Assembly (NCBI GenBank): GCA_965199875.1
Contig: OZ241346.1
Coordinates: 1,550,001 to 1,614,000, forward strand
Direction: 5' to 3'
Length of the DNA: 64,000 bases
Origin: VXYL01 sp965199875
GTDB taxonomy: Bacteria; Pseudomonadota; Gammaproteobacteria; Pseudomonadales; Azotimanducaceae
In this document: positions 40,905 to 48,655 of the stretch, one piece after another
Layout of the letters: every line of letters starts with the position of its first letter
How positions within the stretch are numbered: the stretch's first letter is position 1
Translations under genes and position numbers: made by a program
Notes under the pieces: model-generated
What the model saw: the letters and a program-made list of their open reading frames with translations, nothing else
The model's database searches: none
Told to the model about the DNA's origin: nothing

Positions 40905-43900
40905 ATGCCCGAAACCGACGCCAAGTCGTCCAGCGCTGTTGCTTCGCGCTCGGCGACGCCAGAGGGCGAGCGCGCCTCGCCGTGCGCCGTCCACAGCGAG
41001 CTGGCGCCAAAGCTCAACCTCGCCGCACACGAGAGCGGGCGCCCGGCGCTGCGCGATCTGCGCGTCGAGAACATCGCGGACGCGCCGCTCGAGAACCTGC
41101 GCCTTACCTTGGCGGCGAGCCCGCCGTTCGCAGCGGCAAAGGCTTGGACGATCGATCGCCTGGAGCCCGGCGGCGTGGTGCGCATCGACGACTTGGCGCT
41201 GCCCTTGAACGGCGAGTTTCTGCGCGATCTCACGGAGAGCACGCGGGGCGAGGTGCGGCTGCGCTTGCAGCGCGACGGATCCGTGCTGGCGGAGACCGTC
41301 ATGCCCATCGAGTTGCTGGCGCCCAACCAGTGGGGCGGCGCTGCGTCGATGCCCGAACTGCTGGCAGCCTTCTGCACGCCGAACGATCCGGCCGTGGACC
41401 GGGTGCTGCGCGCCGCCAGCGAAGTGCTGCGCCAGGCGGGCAAGCCGGACGCCATCGACGGCTACCACTCCGGCAGCCGCCAGCGGGTTTGGGAGATCGC
41501 CTCCGCCATCTACACGGCGATCGCCAACCTCGGCCTCGGCTACGCGCTGCCGCCAGCCAGCTTCGAGGAGCAAGGGCAGAAGGTGCGGCTGCCGAGCGCG
41601 GTGCTGGAAGGCAAGGTCGCCACGTGTCTGGACACGGCGATGCTGTTCGCGGCGGCTTTCGAGCAGGCCGGGTTCAATCCTGTCGTGGCCATGCCGAAGG
41701 AACACGCCATGGTCGGCGTGTGGTTGCAGCCGGAAGAGCTGGCCAGCGTGGTCGTGGACGACGCGGAGCCGTTGCGCAAGGGCATGGCCCTCGACGAGCT
41801 GCTGCTGCTTGAGACCACCTTCGTCACCAGCAGCCCGGGGCCGCGCTTTTCGGCGGCCGTCGAAGAGGCGAAGCGACAGCTGCACCACGAGCGCGATGCA
41901 GACTTCATTGCCGCCGTCGACATTCGCCAGGCTCGTCTGCAAGGCATCCGTCCGCTGGGGGTGGCGCGGGCGCTCGCCGCCGACGAAGACGCCGCGCAGC
42001 CGGAAGTGCCGCGGCAAGCTCTGGAGGCCGCGCCGGTTCTGCCGGACTTCGACGACCTGGCGCCCACCGAGGAGAAGCCGCAGACGCCCCAGGGCCGCCT
42101 CGAACGCTGGCAGCGAAAGCTCTTGGACCTCTCCGCTCGGAACCCGCTGCTGAACCACCGCGGCACGCGCACCAGCCTGAACATCCTCTGCGCGGACCCG
42201 GCGCTGCTCGAAGACAAGCTGGCCAACGGCGCCAGGATCGACATTCGTCCGCTGCCACGCCCGACGGCCGCCGAGGGCGACGCATCGGCGGGGGACCAGC
42301 TTCCGCACGAAGCCCTGGGCGCCGAATACCTTCGCGCCCAGCTCGACGAATCCCGCGTGCTCGCCGATCTGCCGGAGGACGAACTGCGCAAGCGCACCGT
42401 CGAGACCTACCGCAAGTCGCAGACCGCGTTGCAGGAGGGCGGCGCGAACACGCTCTACCTCGCTCTCGGCTTCCTGCTTTGGAAGCGCAACGAGAAGGAC
42501 CAGCGGCGCTTTCGGGCGCCGCTGATTCTGCTGCCGGTGGCCCTGCAGCGGCGCTCCGTACGCAGCGGCGTCCGGATGGTCGCCCACGACGACGAGCCGC
42601 GCTTCAACACCACGCTACTGGAGATGCTGCGGCGGGATTTCGCGTTGGACATTCGCGACTTCGACAGCGGCCTGCCCCGGGACGAGCACGGCATCGACGT
42701 GCCCGGCGTGTGGAACGCCATCCGTCGGCAGGTACGCGACGTTCCGGGCTTCGAGGTGGTGGAGGACGTCGCGCTGGCGCACTTCTCCTTCGCCAAGTAC
42801 CTGATGTGGAAAGACCTCGTGGAGCGAACCGACGCGCTGCGCGAGAGCGCCCTGGTGCGCCATCTTCTCGACACGCCGAGCGATGCCTATGCGCCATCGG
42901 GGCAAGGCGGCTTCGTCGAGGCGGAGCGGCTGGACCGGGACTTCGCCCCGGACGACCTGCTGCTGCCGCTGCCTGCGGACTCGTCGCAGATGGCGGTGGT
43001 GGCAACCGCCGACGGCGGCAAGGACTTCGTCGTCATCGGGCCGCCCGGCACCGGCAAGAGCCAGACCATCGCCAACCTCATCGCGCACATGCTTGGCAAA
43101 GGCAAGACGGTGCTCTTCCTCTCCGAGAAGACCGCGGCGCTGGAAGTGGTCTATCGCCGCTTGCGAGCCGTCGGCCTGGATCGCTTCTGCCTTGAACTGC
43201 ACTCGAACAAGGCCAGCAAGGCAGACGTGCTGAAACAGCTACGCGGGGCCTGGGAACGGGCGCCAAGCGGCGCTGGCGAGGAGCCGCCGCAGGCCAACTG
43301 GCAGCGCCAGGCGAAGGAGCTTGGCGAACTGCGCCAAGGGCTGAACCGCTTCGCCGAGCACATGCACCGGCGCTGGCGCAACGGCTTGACGCCGCATCGG
43401 GCCATCGGCGTGAAAGTGCGCGACGAGGCGCTTGCGGAGCGGCTGCAGCTGCGCTGGCCACACGCCGACAGCCACGACGAAGCCGCGCTCGAAGCGATGC
43501 GCGAGGCGGCAGAGAACCTGTCGATTCAGGCCAGGGCCGTCGGCGACATGGCGAGGCATGTGTTGCGTTTCGTGACACGCGAGGACTGGACCCCTAGCTG
43601 GGCGCGAGAACTTGCGCAGCAGGCCGGGCAACTGCCAGCACTGGTCGACACGGCCAACGCCAGGTGCGGCGAAGTGGCGATGAAGCTGAGCATCGACGTG
43701 CCGGGCGCCCTTGGCCCGCTCGTTGCCTTCGCGCAGCTGGCGCAGGTGTTGACCGAGGGCCACGGCGAGCAGATCGGGTTCGCGCTCGCCGCGGACGGCC
43801 AGCGGCAGATCGACGCGCTCGGCGACGCGACCGCCGAGCTGCAGGCGTATGCCGAAGCCGGCGCCGCCTTGAGCTGCGCCTATCCCGACTTCGCCTGGCG

Positions 43901-46217
43901 CGCGTTGGACGGCGACGACATCGGCCGCCGCTGGTCTGCCGCGGAGGCGACGTGGTGGCCGCTGCGCTGGCTCAAGCGCCGCGCCGTGATCCGCCAGCTG
44001 CGCGCCGGCGGCGCCGGAGGCGATCCGAACCCGGCGCAGGACGCGCAAGCGCTGGCGCGGCAACGTCGCCACGGCGAGGCGCTGGAGCGGCTGGACGAAG
44101 CGTTGCGCGGGTTTCGCGCGTGGCGGCAGCACGAAACGGACGCGCAAGCGCTGCAATCGGCGCGGCAACTTGGCGAGCGGGTGCGCACGGCCACGGCTGC
44201 CTTGGCCGAGGATCCGCAGACGCTGGCCAGCATCCGGCAGCGAGCAAGAGACGCCATGGAGCAGGGCGATGTTCTTGCTCCGGAGAGCGCATTCGGCAAG
44301 CAGCTGCTGGCCTGCGCAGAGGCCGTCGACGCGCTGGCACAGGGCTGGCAGGCCTTCGCGGCCAGCGCTGGCCGGGCGGAACCGCCGCCGGACGCAACGC
44401 ACCTGACCCTGAACGAACTGCGCGACCATGCCGCCGGCGTCTTGGCTGGCAGCTCGGGGCTGCGCGACTGGTGCGCTTGGCGGCGCCGCCGGGGCGAAGC
44501 CGTGCGTCTGGAGTTGGCGCCTCTGGTGGAAGCGGTGGAATCGGGCCGCGTGCCGGCCGAGGAAATCTCCGCAACCTTCTTCGCCGCCTACTGCGCCTGG
44601 TGGGCGGAGGCGGTGATGACCGAAGACGCCGTGCTGCGGGAGTTCTCCACCGTCGAGCAGCAGTCGCGCATCGCCAAGTTCGGCGCCGCCGACGATCGCT
44701 ACCAGCACGCAACCGCCGAGCACATCGCCGCCTGCGTGCAGGCTCGCCTGCCTGCCCAGGACGAGGTGAAGACCAAGTCCGGCTGGGGCATCGTGCGCCG
44801 CGAGTTGCAGAAGCAGCGACGACACAAGCCGGTTCGGGTGCTGCTCGAAGAAGCGCCGGAGGTGCTGACCGAACTGACGCCCTGCTTCATGATGTCGCCC
44901 CTGTCGGTGGCGCAGTACCTGCCGACGAACCAGGCGCTGTTCGACGTGGTGGTCTTCGACGAGGCGTCGCAGATCACCGTCTGGGACGCCATCGGCGCCA
45001 TCGCCAGGGGCAAGCAGGTGATCGTCGCCGGAGATCCGAAGCAGATGCCGCCGACCAGCTTCTTCGCCCGCAGCGACGACGACCCGGACGGCGACCTGGA
45101 GGTAGAGGGCGACTTGGAGAGCATTCTGGACGAAATGCTCGCTGCCGGGGTGCCCGAACAGCGCCTCAATCTGCACTACCGATCGCGGCGCGAAAGCCTG
45201 ATCGCATTCTCCAATGCCCGCTACTACGACAACCGCCTGGTGACCTTCCCAGCGCCGCAGGTGCAGGACCGGGGGCTTGCTGTGGTGCGCCCCGAGGGCT
45301 TCTACGCCCGCGGCGGCGCTCGCCACAACGAGGCCGAAGCCAAGGCGGTGGCGGCCGAGGTGGTTCGGCGCCTCACCCACGAAGACGCCGACGTTCGCAA
45401 GCAGTCCATCGGCGTCGTCACTTTCAACACCGAGCAGCAGACGCTCATCGAGGACCTGCTGGATCGGCAGCGGCAGCGGCTGCCGGAGATCGAGTGGGCC
45501 TTCTCTGCGGAGGAGACCACCGAGCCGGTGTTCGTCAAGAACCTGGAGACGGTGCAGGGCGACGAGCGGGACGTCGTCCTGTTCAGCGTCACCTACGGCC
45601 CGGACCAGAGCGGTCGCGTGACGATGAACTTCGGGCCGCTGAACCGCGAAGGCGGCGAGCGGCGGCTGAACGTGGCCGTCACCCGCTCGAAGTCCGAGAT
45701 GGTGGTGTTCTCCACGCTGAGGCCCGATCAGATCGATCTCGCCCGCACCCAGGCGCGGGCGGTCGCGGACCTCAAGGACTTCCTCGACTACGCCGAACGC
45801 GGCGCCGCGGTGCTCGGCGTCGCAGCGCCCCGATCCGTCGGCGACGCGGATTCGCCGTTCGAGGTGGCGGTCACGGCAGCGCTGCGGCGCAAGGGCTGGC
45901 GGGTGCAGCCGCAGATCGGCGTCTCGGCGTTCCGCATCGACCTCGGCGTGGTGCATCCGGACAAGCCCGGCCGCTATCTGGCCGGCGTGGAGTGCGACGG
46001 CGCCACCTACCACAGTTCCGCGGTGGCCAGAGAGCGCGACAAGATCCGCCAGCAGGTGCTCGAAGGTCTCGGCTGGACGCTGTTCCGCATCTGGTCCACG
46101 GACTGGTGGAGCAACAAGGAGACGGCGCTGGCGGCAGTGGACGGCCAGCTGCACGAGTGCCTGGAGCAAGACCGGCTGCGTCACGGGAGCCCCCCGACGG
46201 CAACGCCGGAAACGTAG
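40905..46217 (+). CDS. Giant DUF4011-type helicase-nuclease with transglutaminase-like domain
   Basis: A 1,770-aa protein. Order: Ig-like N-terminus (ELAPKLNLAAHESGRPALRDL); transglutaminase-like domain with Cys in VATCLDTAMLF (~241) and His in KEHAMVGVWL (~267); DUF4011 segment (KLLDLSARNPLLNHRGTRT, ~400); SF1 helicase Walker A GPPGTGKSQTIANL (~712). A ~630-residue helical insertion follows, then Walker B VVFDEASQI (~1350), LHYRSRRESLIAFSN, VQGDERDVVLFS (~1550) and LNVAVTRSK (~1587). A Vsr/DUF559-like nuclease ends it (SPFEVAVTAALRRKGW, FRIDLGVVHP, GVECDGATYH). Such proteins occur in anti-phage islands and are thought to process invading DNA. ATG at 40905 matches the relic copy; the frame is open ~245 bp upstream. 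Confidence 0.85.
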   Translation: MPETDAKSSSAVASRSATPEGERASPCAVHSELAPKLNLAAHESGRPALRDLRVENIADAPLENLRLTLAASPPFAAAKAWTIDRLEPGGVVRIDDLALPLNGEFLRDLTESTRGEVRLRLQRDGSVLAETVMPIELLAPNQWGGAASMPELLAAFCTPNDPAVDRVLRAASEVLRQAGKPDAIDGYHSGSRQRVWEIASAIYTAIANLGLGYALPPASFEEQGQKVRLPSAVLEGKVATCLDTAMLFAAAFEQAGFNPVVAMPKEHAMVGVWLQPEELASVVVDDAEPLRKGMALDELLLLETTFVTSSPGPRFSAAVEEAKRQLHHERDADFIAAVDIRQARLQGIRPLGVARALAADEDAAQPEVPRQALEAAPVLPDFDDLAPTEEKPQTPQGRLERWQRKLLDLSARNPLLNHRGTRTSLNILCADPALLEDKLANGARIDIRPLPRPTAAEGDASAGDQLPHEALGAEYLRAQLDESRVLADLPEDELRKRTVETYRKSQTALQEGGANTLYLALGFLLWKRNEKDQRRFRAPLILLPVALQRRSVRSGVRMVAHDDEPRFNTTLLEMLRRDFALDIRDFDSGLPRDEHGIDVPGVWNAIRRQVRDVPGFEVVEDVALAHFSFAKYLMWKDLVERTDALRESALVRHLLDTPSDAYAPSGQGGFVEAERLDRDFAPDDLLLPLPADSSQMAVVATADGGKDFVVIGPPGTGKSQTIANLIAHMLGKGKTVLFLSEKTAALEVVYRRLRAVGLDRFCLELHSNKASKADVLKQLRGAWERAPSGAGEEPPQANWQRQAKELGELRQGLNRFAEHMHRRWRNGLTPHRAIGVKVRDEALAERLQLRWPHADSHDEAALEAMREAAENLSIQARAVGDMARHVLRFVTREDWTPSWARELAQQAGQLPALVDTANARCGEVAMKLSIDVPGALGPLVAFAQLAQVLTEGHGEQIGFALAADGQRQIDALGDATAELQAYAEAGAALSCAYPDFAWRALDGDDIGRRWSAAEATWWPLRWLKRRAVIRQLRAGGAGGDPNPAQDAQALARQRRHGEALERLDEALRGFRAWRQHETDAQALQSARQLGERVRTATAALAEDPQTLASIRQRARDAMEQGDVLAPESAFGKQLLACAEAVDALAQGWQAFAASAGRAEPPPDATHLTLNELRDHAAGVLAGSSGLRDWCAWRRRRGEAVRLELAPLVEAVESGRVPAEEISATFFAAYCAWWAEAVMTEDAVLREFSTVEQQSRIAKFGAADDRYQHATAEHIAACVQARLPAQDEVKTKSGWGIVRRELQKQRRHKPVRVLLEEAPEVLTELTPCFMMSPLSVAQYLPTNQALFDVVVFDEASQITVWDAIGAIARGKQVIVAGDPKQMPPTSFFARSDDDPDGDLEVEGDLESILDEMLAAGVPEQRLNLHYRSRRESLIAFSNARYYDNRLVTFPAPQVQDRGLAVVRPEGFYARGGARHNEAEAKAVAAEVVRRLTHEDADVRKQSIGVVTFNTEQQTLIEDLLDRQRQRLPEIEWAFSAEETTEPVFVKNLETVQGDERDVVLFSVTYGPDQSGRVTMNFGPLNREGGERRLNVAVTRSKSEMVVFSTLRPDQIDLARTQARAVADLKDFLDYAERGAAVLGVAAPRSVGDADSPFEVAVTAALRRKGWRVQPQIGVSAFRIDLGVVHPDKPGRYLAGVECDGATYHSSAVARERDKIRQQVLEGLGWTLFRIWSTDWWSNKETALAAVDGQLHECLEQDRLRHGSPPTATPET

Positions 46218-46365
46218 TGTTGGCTCAGCCAGGCGAAGGCGCGGGAGCACCCTGCTCTTGAGCCACACGCACGACACGATCGGCAAGCCGTTGGGCTGCT
46301 AGTCAATCAATTGCATCAATTGCGGGGAGGTTGCAACGCCTGTTTTGGCATGGTGTGCTTGAGCG

Positions 46366-46530
46366 ATGGTGGACAGGCTCCTAATCGGCGTGCCCTTGGC
46401 TCTGGCAGTCGCTGTCGCCATTGTGCTGGTCAACCGACACCGCACCAAGCGCGGGAAAACGGCCTTGCCGTCTTGGTTCGACTGGCTCGCTATCGGCTGC
46501 ATCGTGGTCGTTGTCGCCGTCATCGCGTAA
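46366..46530 (+). CDS. Small two-helix membrane protein
   Basis: A 54-aa open frame: MVDRLLIGVPLALAVAVAIVL forms one membrane helix, a basic loop (NRHRTKRGKTALPS) follows, and WLAIGCIVVVVAVIA is the second helix. The basic loop predicts both ends outside and the loop in the cytoplasm. No family recognised. It lies between the giant helicase gene and the recombinase relic, with ~150 bp of unassigned sequence before it. It may be a stray membrane peptide or a small effector of the island; only the sequence pattern supports it as a gene. Confidence 0.5.
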   Translation: MVDRLLIGVPLALAVAVAIVLVNRHRTKRGKTALPSWFDWLAIGCIVVVVAVIA

Positions 46531-46541
46531 GCGTCCTGTTT

Positions 46542-46749
46542 CGATTCGGCCGCGCCGAGCTCGCCCAGCGCCGGCGCGTCCGTGCAGGAAGCGATGATGG
46601 CGGGGAACTGGAAGTCGGCCTCGATGGTCAGGCACTACGTCGGCCGGCGTCGAAGCCGAAAGCGGGCGGTGGCCAAGTACCTCCGGCATTCTACTTTGCG
46701 TTTACACCTTGCTCTCGTCGGCTTCCTATCGCCGCTCGTGGGCGGTTAG
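46542..46749 (+). pseudogene. C-terminal relic of a tyrosine recombinase (integrase)
   Basis: Two frames together spell a recombinase tail: RFGRAELAQ in one frame, then AGASVQEAMMAGNWKSASMVRHYVGRR and RKRAVAKYL in the next. These match the conserved 'x-G-x-A-x-x-L-A-x-A-G-A-S-V-Q-E-x-M-x-A-G-x-W-K-S-x-x-M-V-x-x-Y' block, and the catalytic Tyr is in RHY. The catalytic domain start and N-terminus are gone and one frameshift is present. It is evidence that an integrating element once ended here, next to the defence island. Confidence 0.75.
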
Positions 46750-46800
46750 AATCCGCCGCTTCGCATCCACTGGCAACGAAGGCAAGGCACCGCAACACCT

Positions 46801-47247
46801 ATGGCTCGGCGCTACGTCATCGATCTGGGCGCGCACCTTTCCGAGTGCGACGGCAACTATCTGCGCCTGGCGCGGCTGATGCCGGACCACGAGGTCGGCG
46901 ACAGACGCCGGTTCCGCATTCCGCTTGGCGGCGCGGCCACCGAGGTCGCCGTGCAGGTGGAGCACCGCGGCCGCTACACCACGGTGCTGACCCTCTGCCA
47001 GCGTTCGCCGTTGCCGGCCGCCAACGAGACGCGCATCAAGGTGCGCCTGTACCACGATGCCCGCTGCGCCGAGGTGATCGAGTTCCAAGGCCAACGGCAC
47101 TTCGAGCCGACCTACGGATACCCCAACGCGAAGATGCGCCAGCCGGACGAGAAGGCGCAGGTGAACCGCTTCCTGCGCGAGTTCCTGAACTCCTGCCTTG
47201 CCCACGGCGTCGCCTGCGAAGAAACGGAGCTGGCCGTCTCCGACTAG
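46801..47247 (+). CDS. yqiB: DUF1249 family protein (YqiB-like)
   Basis: A 148-aa soluble protein: RLARLMPDHEVGDRRRFRIPLGG, VQVEHRGRYTTVLTLCQRSPLP, RLYHDARCAEVIEFQGQRHFEPTYGYPNAKMRQPDEKAQVNRFLREFL. This is the DUF1249 family, whose E. coli member YqiB lies next to cpdA and parE, as here. Function unknown. ATG at 46801 starts directly before the conserved region. Confidence 0.93.
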   Translation: MARRYVIDLGAHLSECDGNYLRLARLMPDHEVGDRRRFRIPLGGAATEVAVQVEHRGRYTTVLTLCQRSPLPAANETRIKVRLYHDARCAEVIEFQGQRHFEPTYGYPNAKMRQPDEKAQVNRFLREFLNSCLAHGVACEETELAVSD

Positions 47248-47405
47248 TGGTTCGATTTCGACTGAACGTGGCAGATGGCGCGTTCCGTCTATCGTCGCCT
47301 CGGCACGTGCTGCTTGAGGATGTGCCGCCCCGCAGGCCACCGGTGTCCAAGCCAAGCGACGAGACCCGCCCCACTGGAACGCAAGTTGTCCCTAGAAGCG
47401 GCACA

Positions 47406-47430
47406 CTAGGTGCGCCCTACGGGGCGCGTT
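47406..47430. repeat. REP-like palindrome, copy 2
   Basis: CTAGGTGCGCCCTACGGGGC (continuing GCGTT) matches the copy at 34669 in 22 of 25 bases and forms a GCGCCC/GGGCGC hairpin with a short loop. It lies in the ~290-bp gap after yqiB, which otherwise shows no gene. Confidence 0.45.
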
Positions 47431-47534
47431 CGAGTTGCTCCGCAAATCCAAGTGCGCCGTCCTCCCGGTTGCCGCCAATCGGCCGGCTGGCGCGAAACGC
47501 TAGGAGCGCCGCAACGAGACCGGCCTTTGGGCGT

Positions 47535-47735
47535 ATGATGGCGTCATGGGACCTCTTCGTCGTGGTACGCCCCAATCGCCCTGGCATGAGTCGGCTGCTC
47601 AAGCAGGTTCACGCGCGCAAGAACCACTCGTACTTTCTGGTGTTCGAGAAAGCCGCGAAGCCGTCGTCGATGTCGCTCTGCGATGCGCTCCGTAGCTGCC
47701 GAGCTGGCGCGATTCGAGCGGGGTCTCCGCCGTAA
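47535..47735 (+). CDS. Uncertain small open frame between yqiB and cpdA
   Basis: A possible 66-aa product beginning MMASWDLFVVVRPNRPGMSRLL and continuing KQVHARKNHSYFLVFEKAAKPSS. No family recognised. The first half has a protein-like composition, the end is arginine/alanine-rich. The E. coli neighbourhood has no gene here, so it may be an insertion or a chance frame. A TACAAT at 47815-47820, downstream, may be the -10 of cpdA. Confidence 0.25.
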   Translation: MMASWDLFVVVRPNRPGMSRLLKQVHARKNHSYFLVFEKAAKPSSMSLCDALRSCRAGAIRAGSPP

Positions 47736-47908
47736 CCTCCAGCACCTCCGGCCCGTCATCCGCAGGCGGGGCAGACGACGACGAAAAGCGTGTGCATCCA
47801 CACGACCGCTGCTCTACAATCGCGGTTGCCTGGGGCCGCTTGAGGCCAATGACGAAGCCGGATTGCGGCCTCGAGACAGGGATGGAATAGACAGCACGGA
47901 CAGCGCCT

Positions 47909-48655
47909 ATGCTTCGCGTCTTGCAGGTAACGGACTGCCACCTCTTCCCAGACCCGGACGCCACCTTGCTTGGCGTTCGCACCCACGCCAGCTTGAACGC
48001 CGTCTTGGAAGCCGCTCGCGCCGAGAGCGCGGCCGATGCCGTGCTGGCTACCGGCGACATCGCCCAGCGTCCCTGCGCCGAGACGTATCGGCTGTTCCTC
48101 GGCACCCTTGGGCGCCACTTCGATGCGCCGCTCCTGTGCGTGCCCGGCAACCACGACCACGGCGCGACGTTCAAGGCCGAACTGCCGACCGAAGACCTGG
48201 CCCTGGACGGCTGGCGGATCGTCGGCATCGACACCCACGTCGACGATGTCGTCGGCGGCACCGTTGCCAGCGGGGAACTCCAGCGCCTGGCCGCCGCGGA
48301 TGCGCCCTTGCTGGTGGCCGGCCACCACAGCCCGGTGAACATCGGCTGCGCGTGGCTGGACCAGCACCGCATCGACAACGGCGAAGCGCTGCTGCAAGCA
48401 CTGCGCGACGCCGGCGCCGCGGCTTACGCGTTCGGCCACATCCACCAGCCTTTCCGCGGCGCCGATGCGCCTTCGCTGCTCGGCACGCCGTCCACCTGCT
48501 TCCAGTTCGCCCAGGGCACGCCATCCTTCGCCATCGACACCGCCCGTCCGGGCTACCGCTGGCTGGAGCTGGCCGAGGACGGCAGCGTCGGCACCCGGCT
48601 TCGGCGCGCCGACTTCGACATCGTCCTTGACCTCGAGGACCGAGACCACCCATGA
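47909..48655 (+). CDS. cpdA: 3',5'-cyclic AMP phosphodiesterase (CpdA-type metallophosphoesterase)
   Basis: A 248-aa calcineurin-like phosphoesterase. Metal ligands in order: D and H in VTDCHLF, GD in LATGDIAQ, N and H in VPGNHDHG, HH in VAGHHSPV, and GxH in FGHIHQPF. It hydrolyses cAMP in E. coli. The start precedes the first strand closely. The stop overlaps the parE ATG by 4 bp (ATGA), as expected for an operon with the topoisomerase IV genes. Confidence 0.92.
   Translation: MLRVLQVTDCHLFPDPDATLLGVRTHASLNAVLEAARAESAADAVLATGDIAQRPCAETYRLFLGTLGRHFDAPLLCVPGNHDHGATFKAELPTEDLALDGWRIVGIDTHVDDVVGGTVASGELQRLAAADAPLLVAGHHSPVNIGCAWLDQHRIDNGEALLQALRDAGAAAYAFGHIHQPFRGADAPSLLGTPSTCFQFAQGTPSFAIDTARPGYRWLELAEDGSVGTRLRRADFDIVLDLEDRDHP

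Noticed and set aside
43239..46286. 1,015-codon frame antisense to the giant helicase gene
   Set aside because: The helicase frame has ordered motifs throughout; the antisense translation has none.
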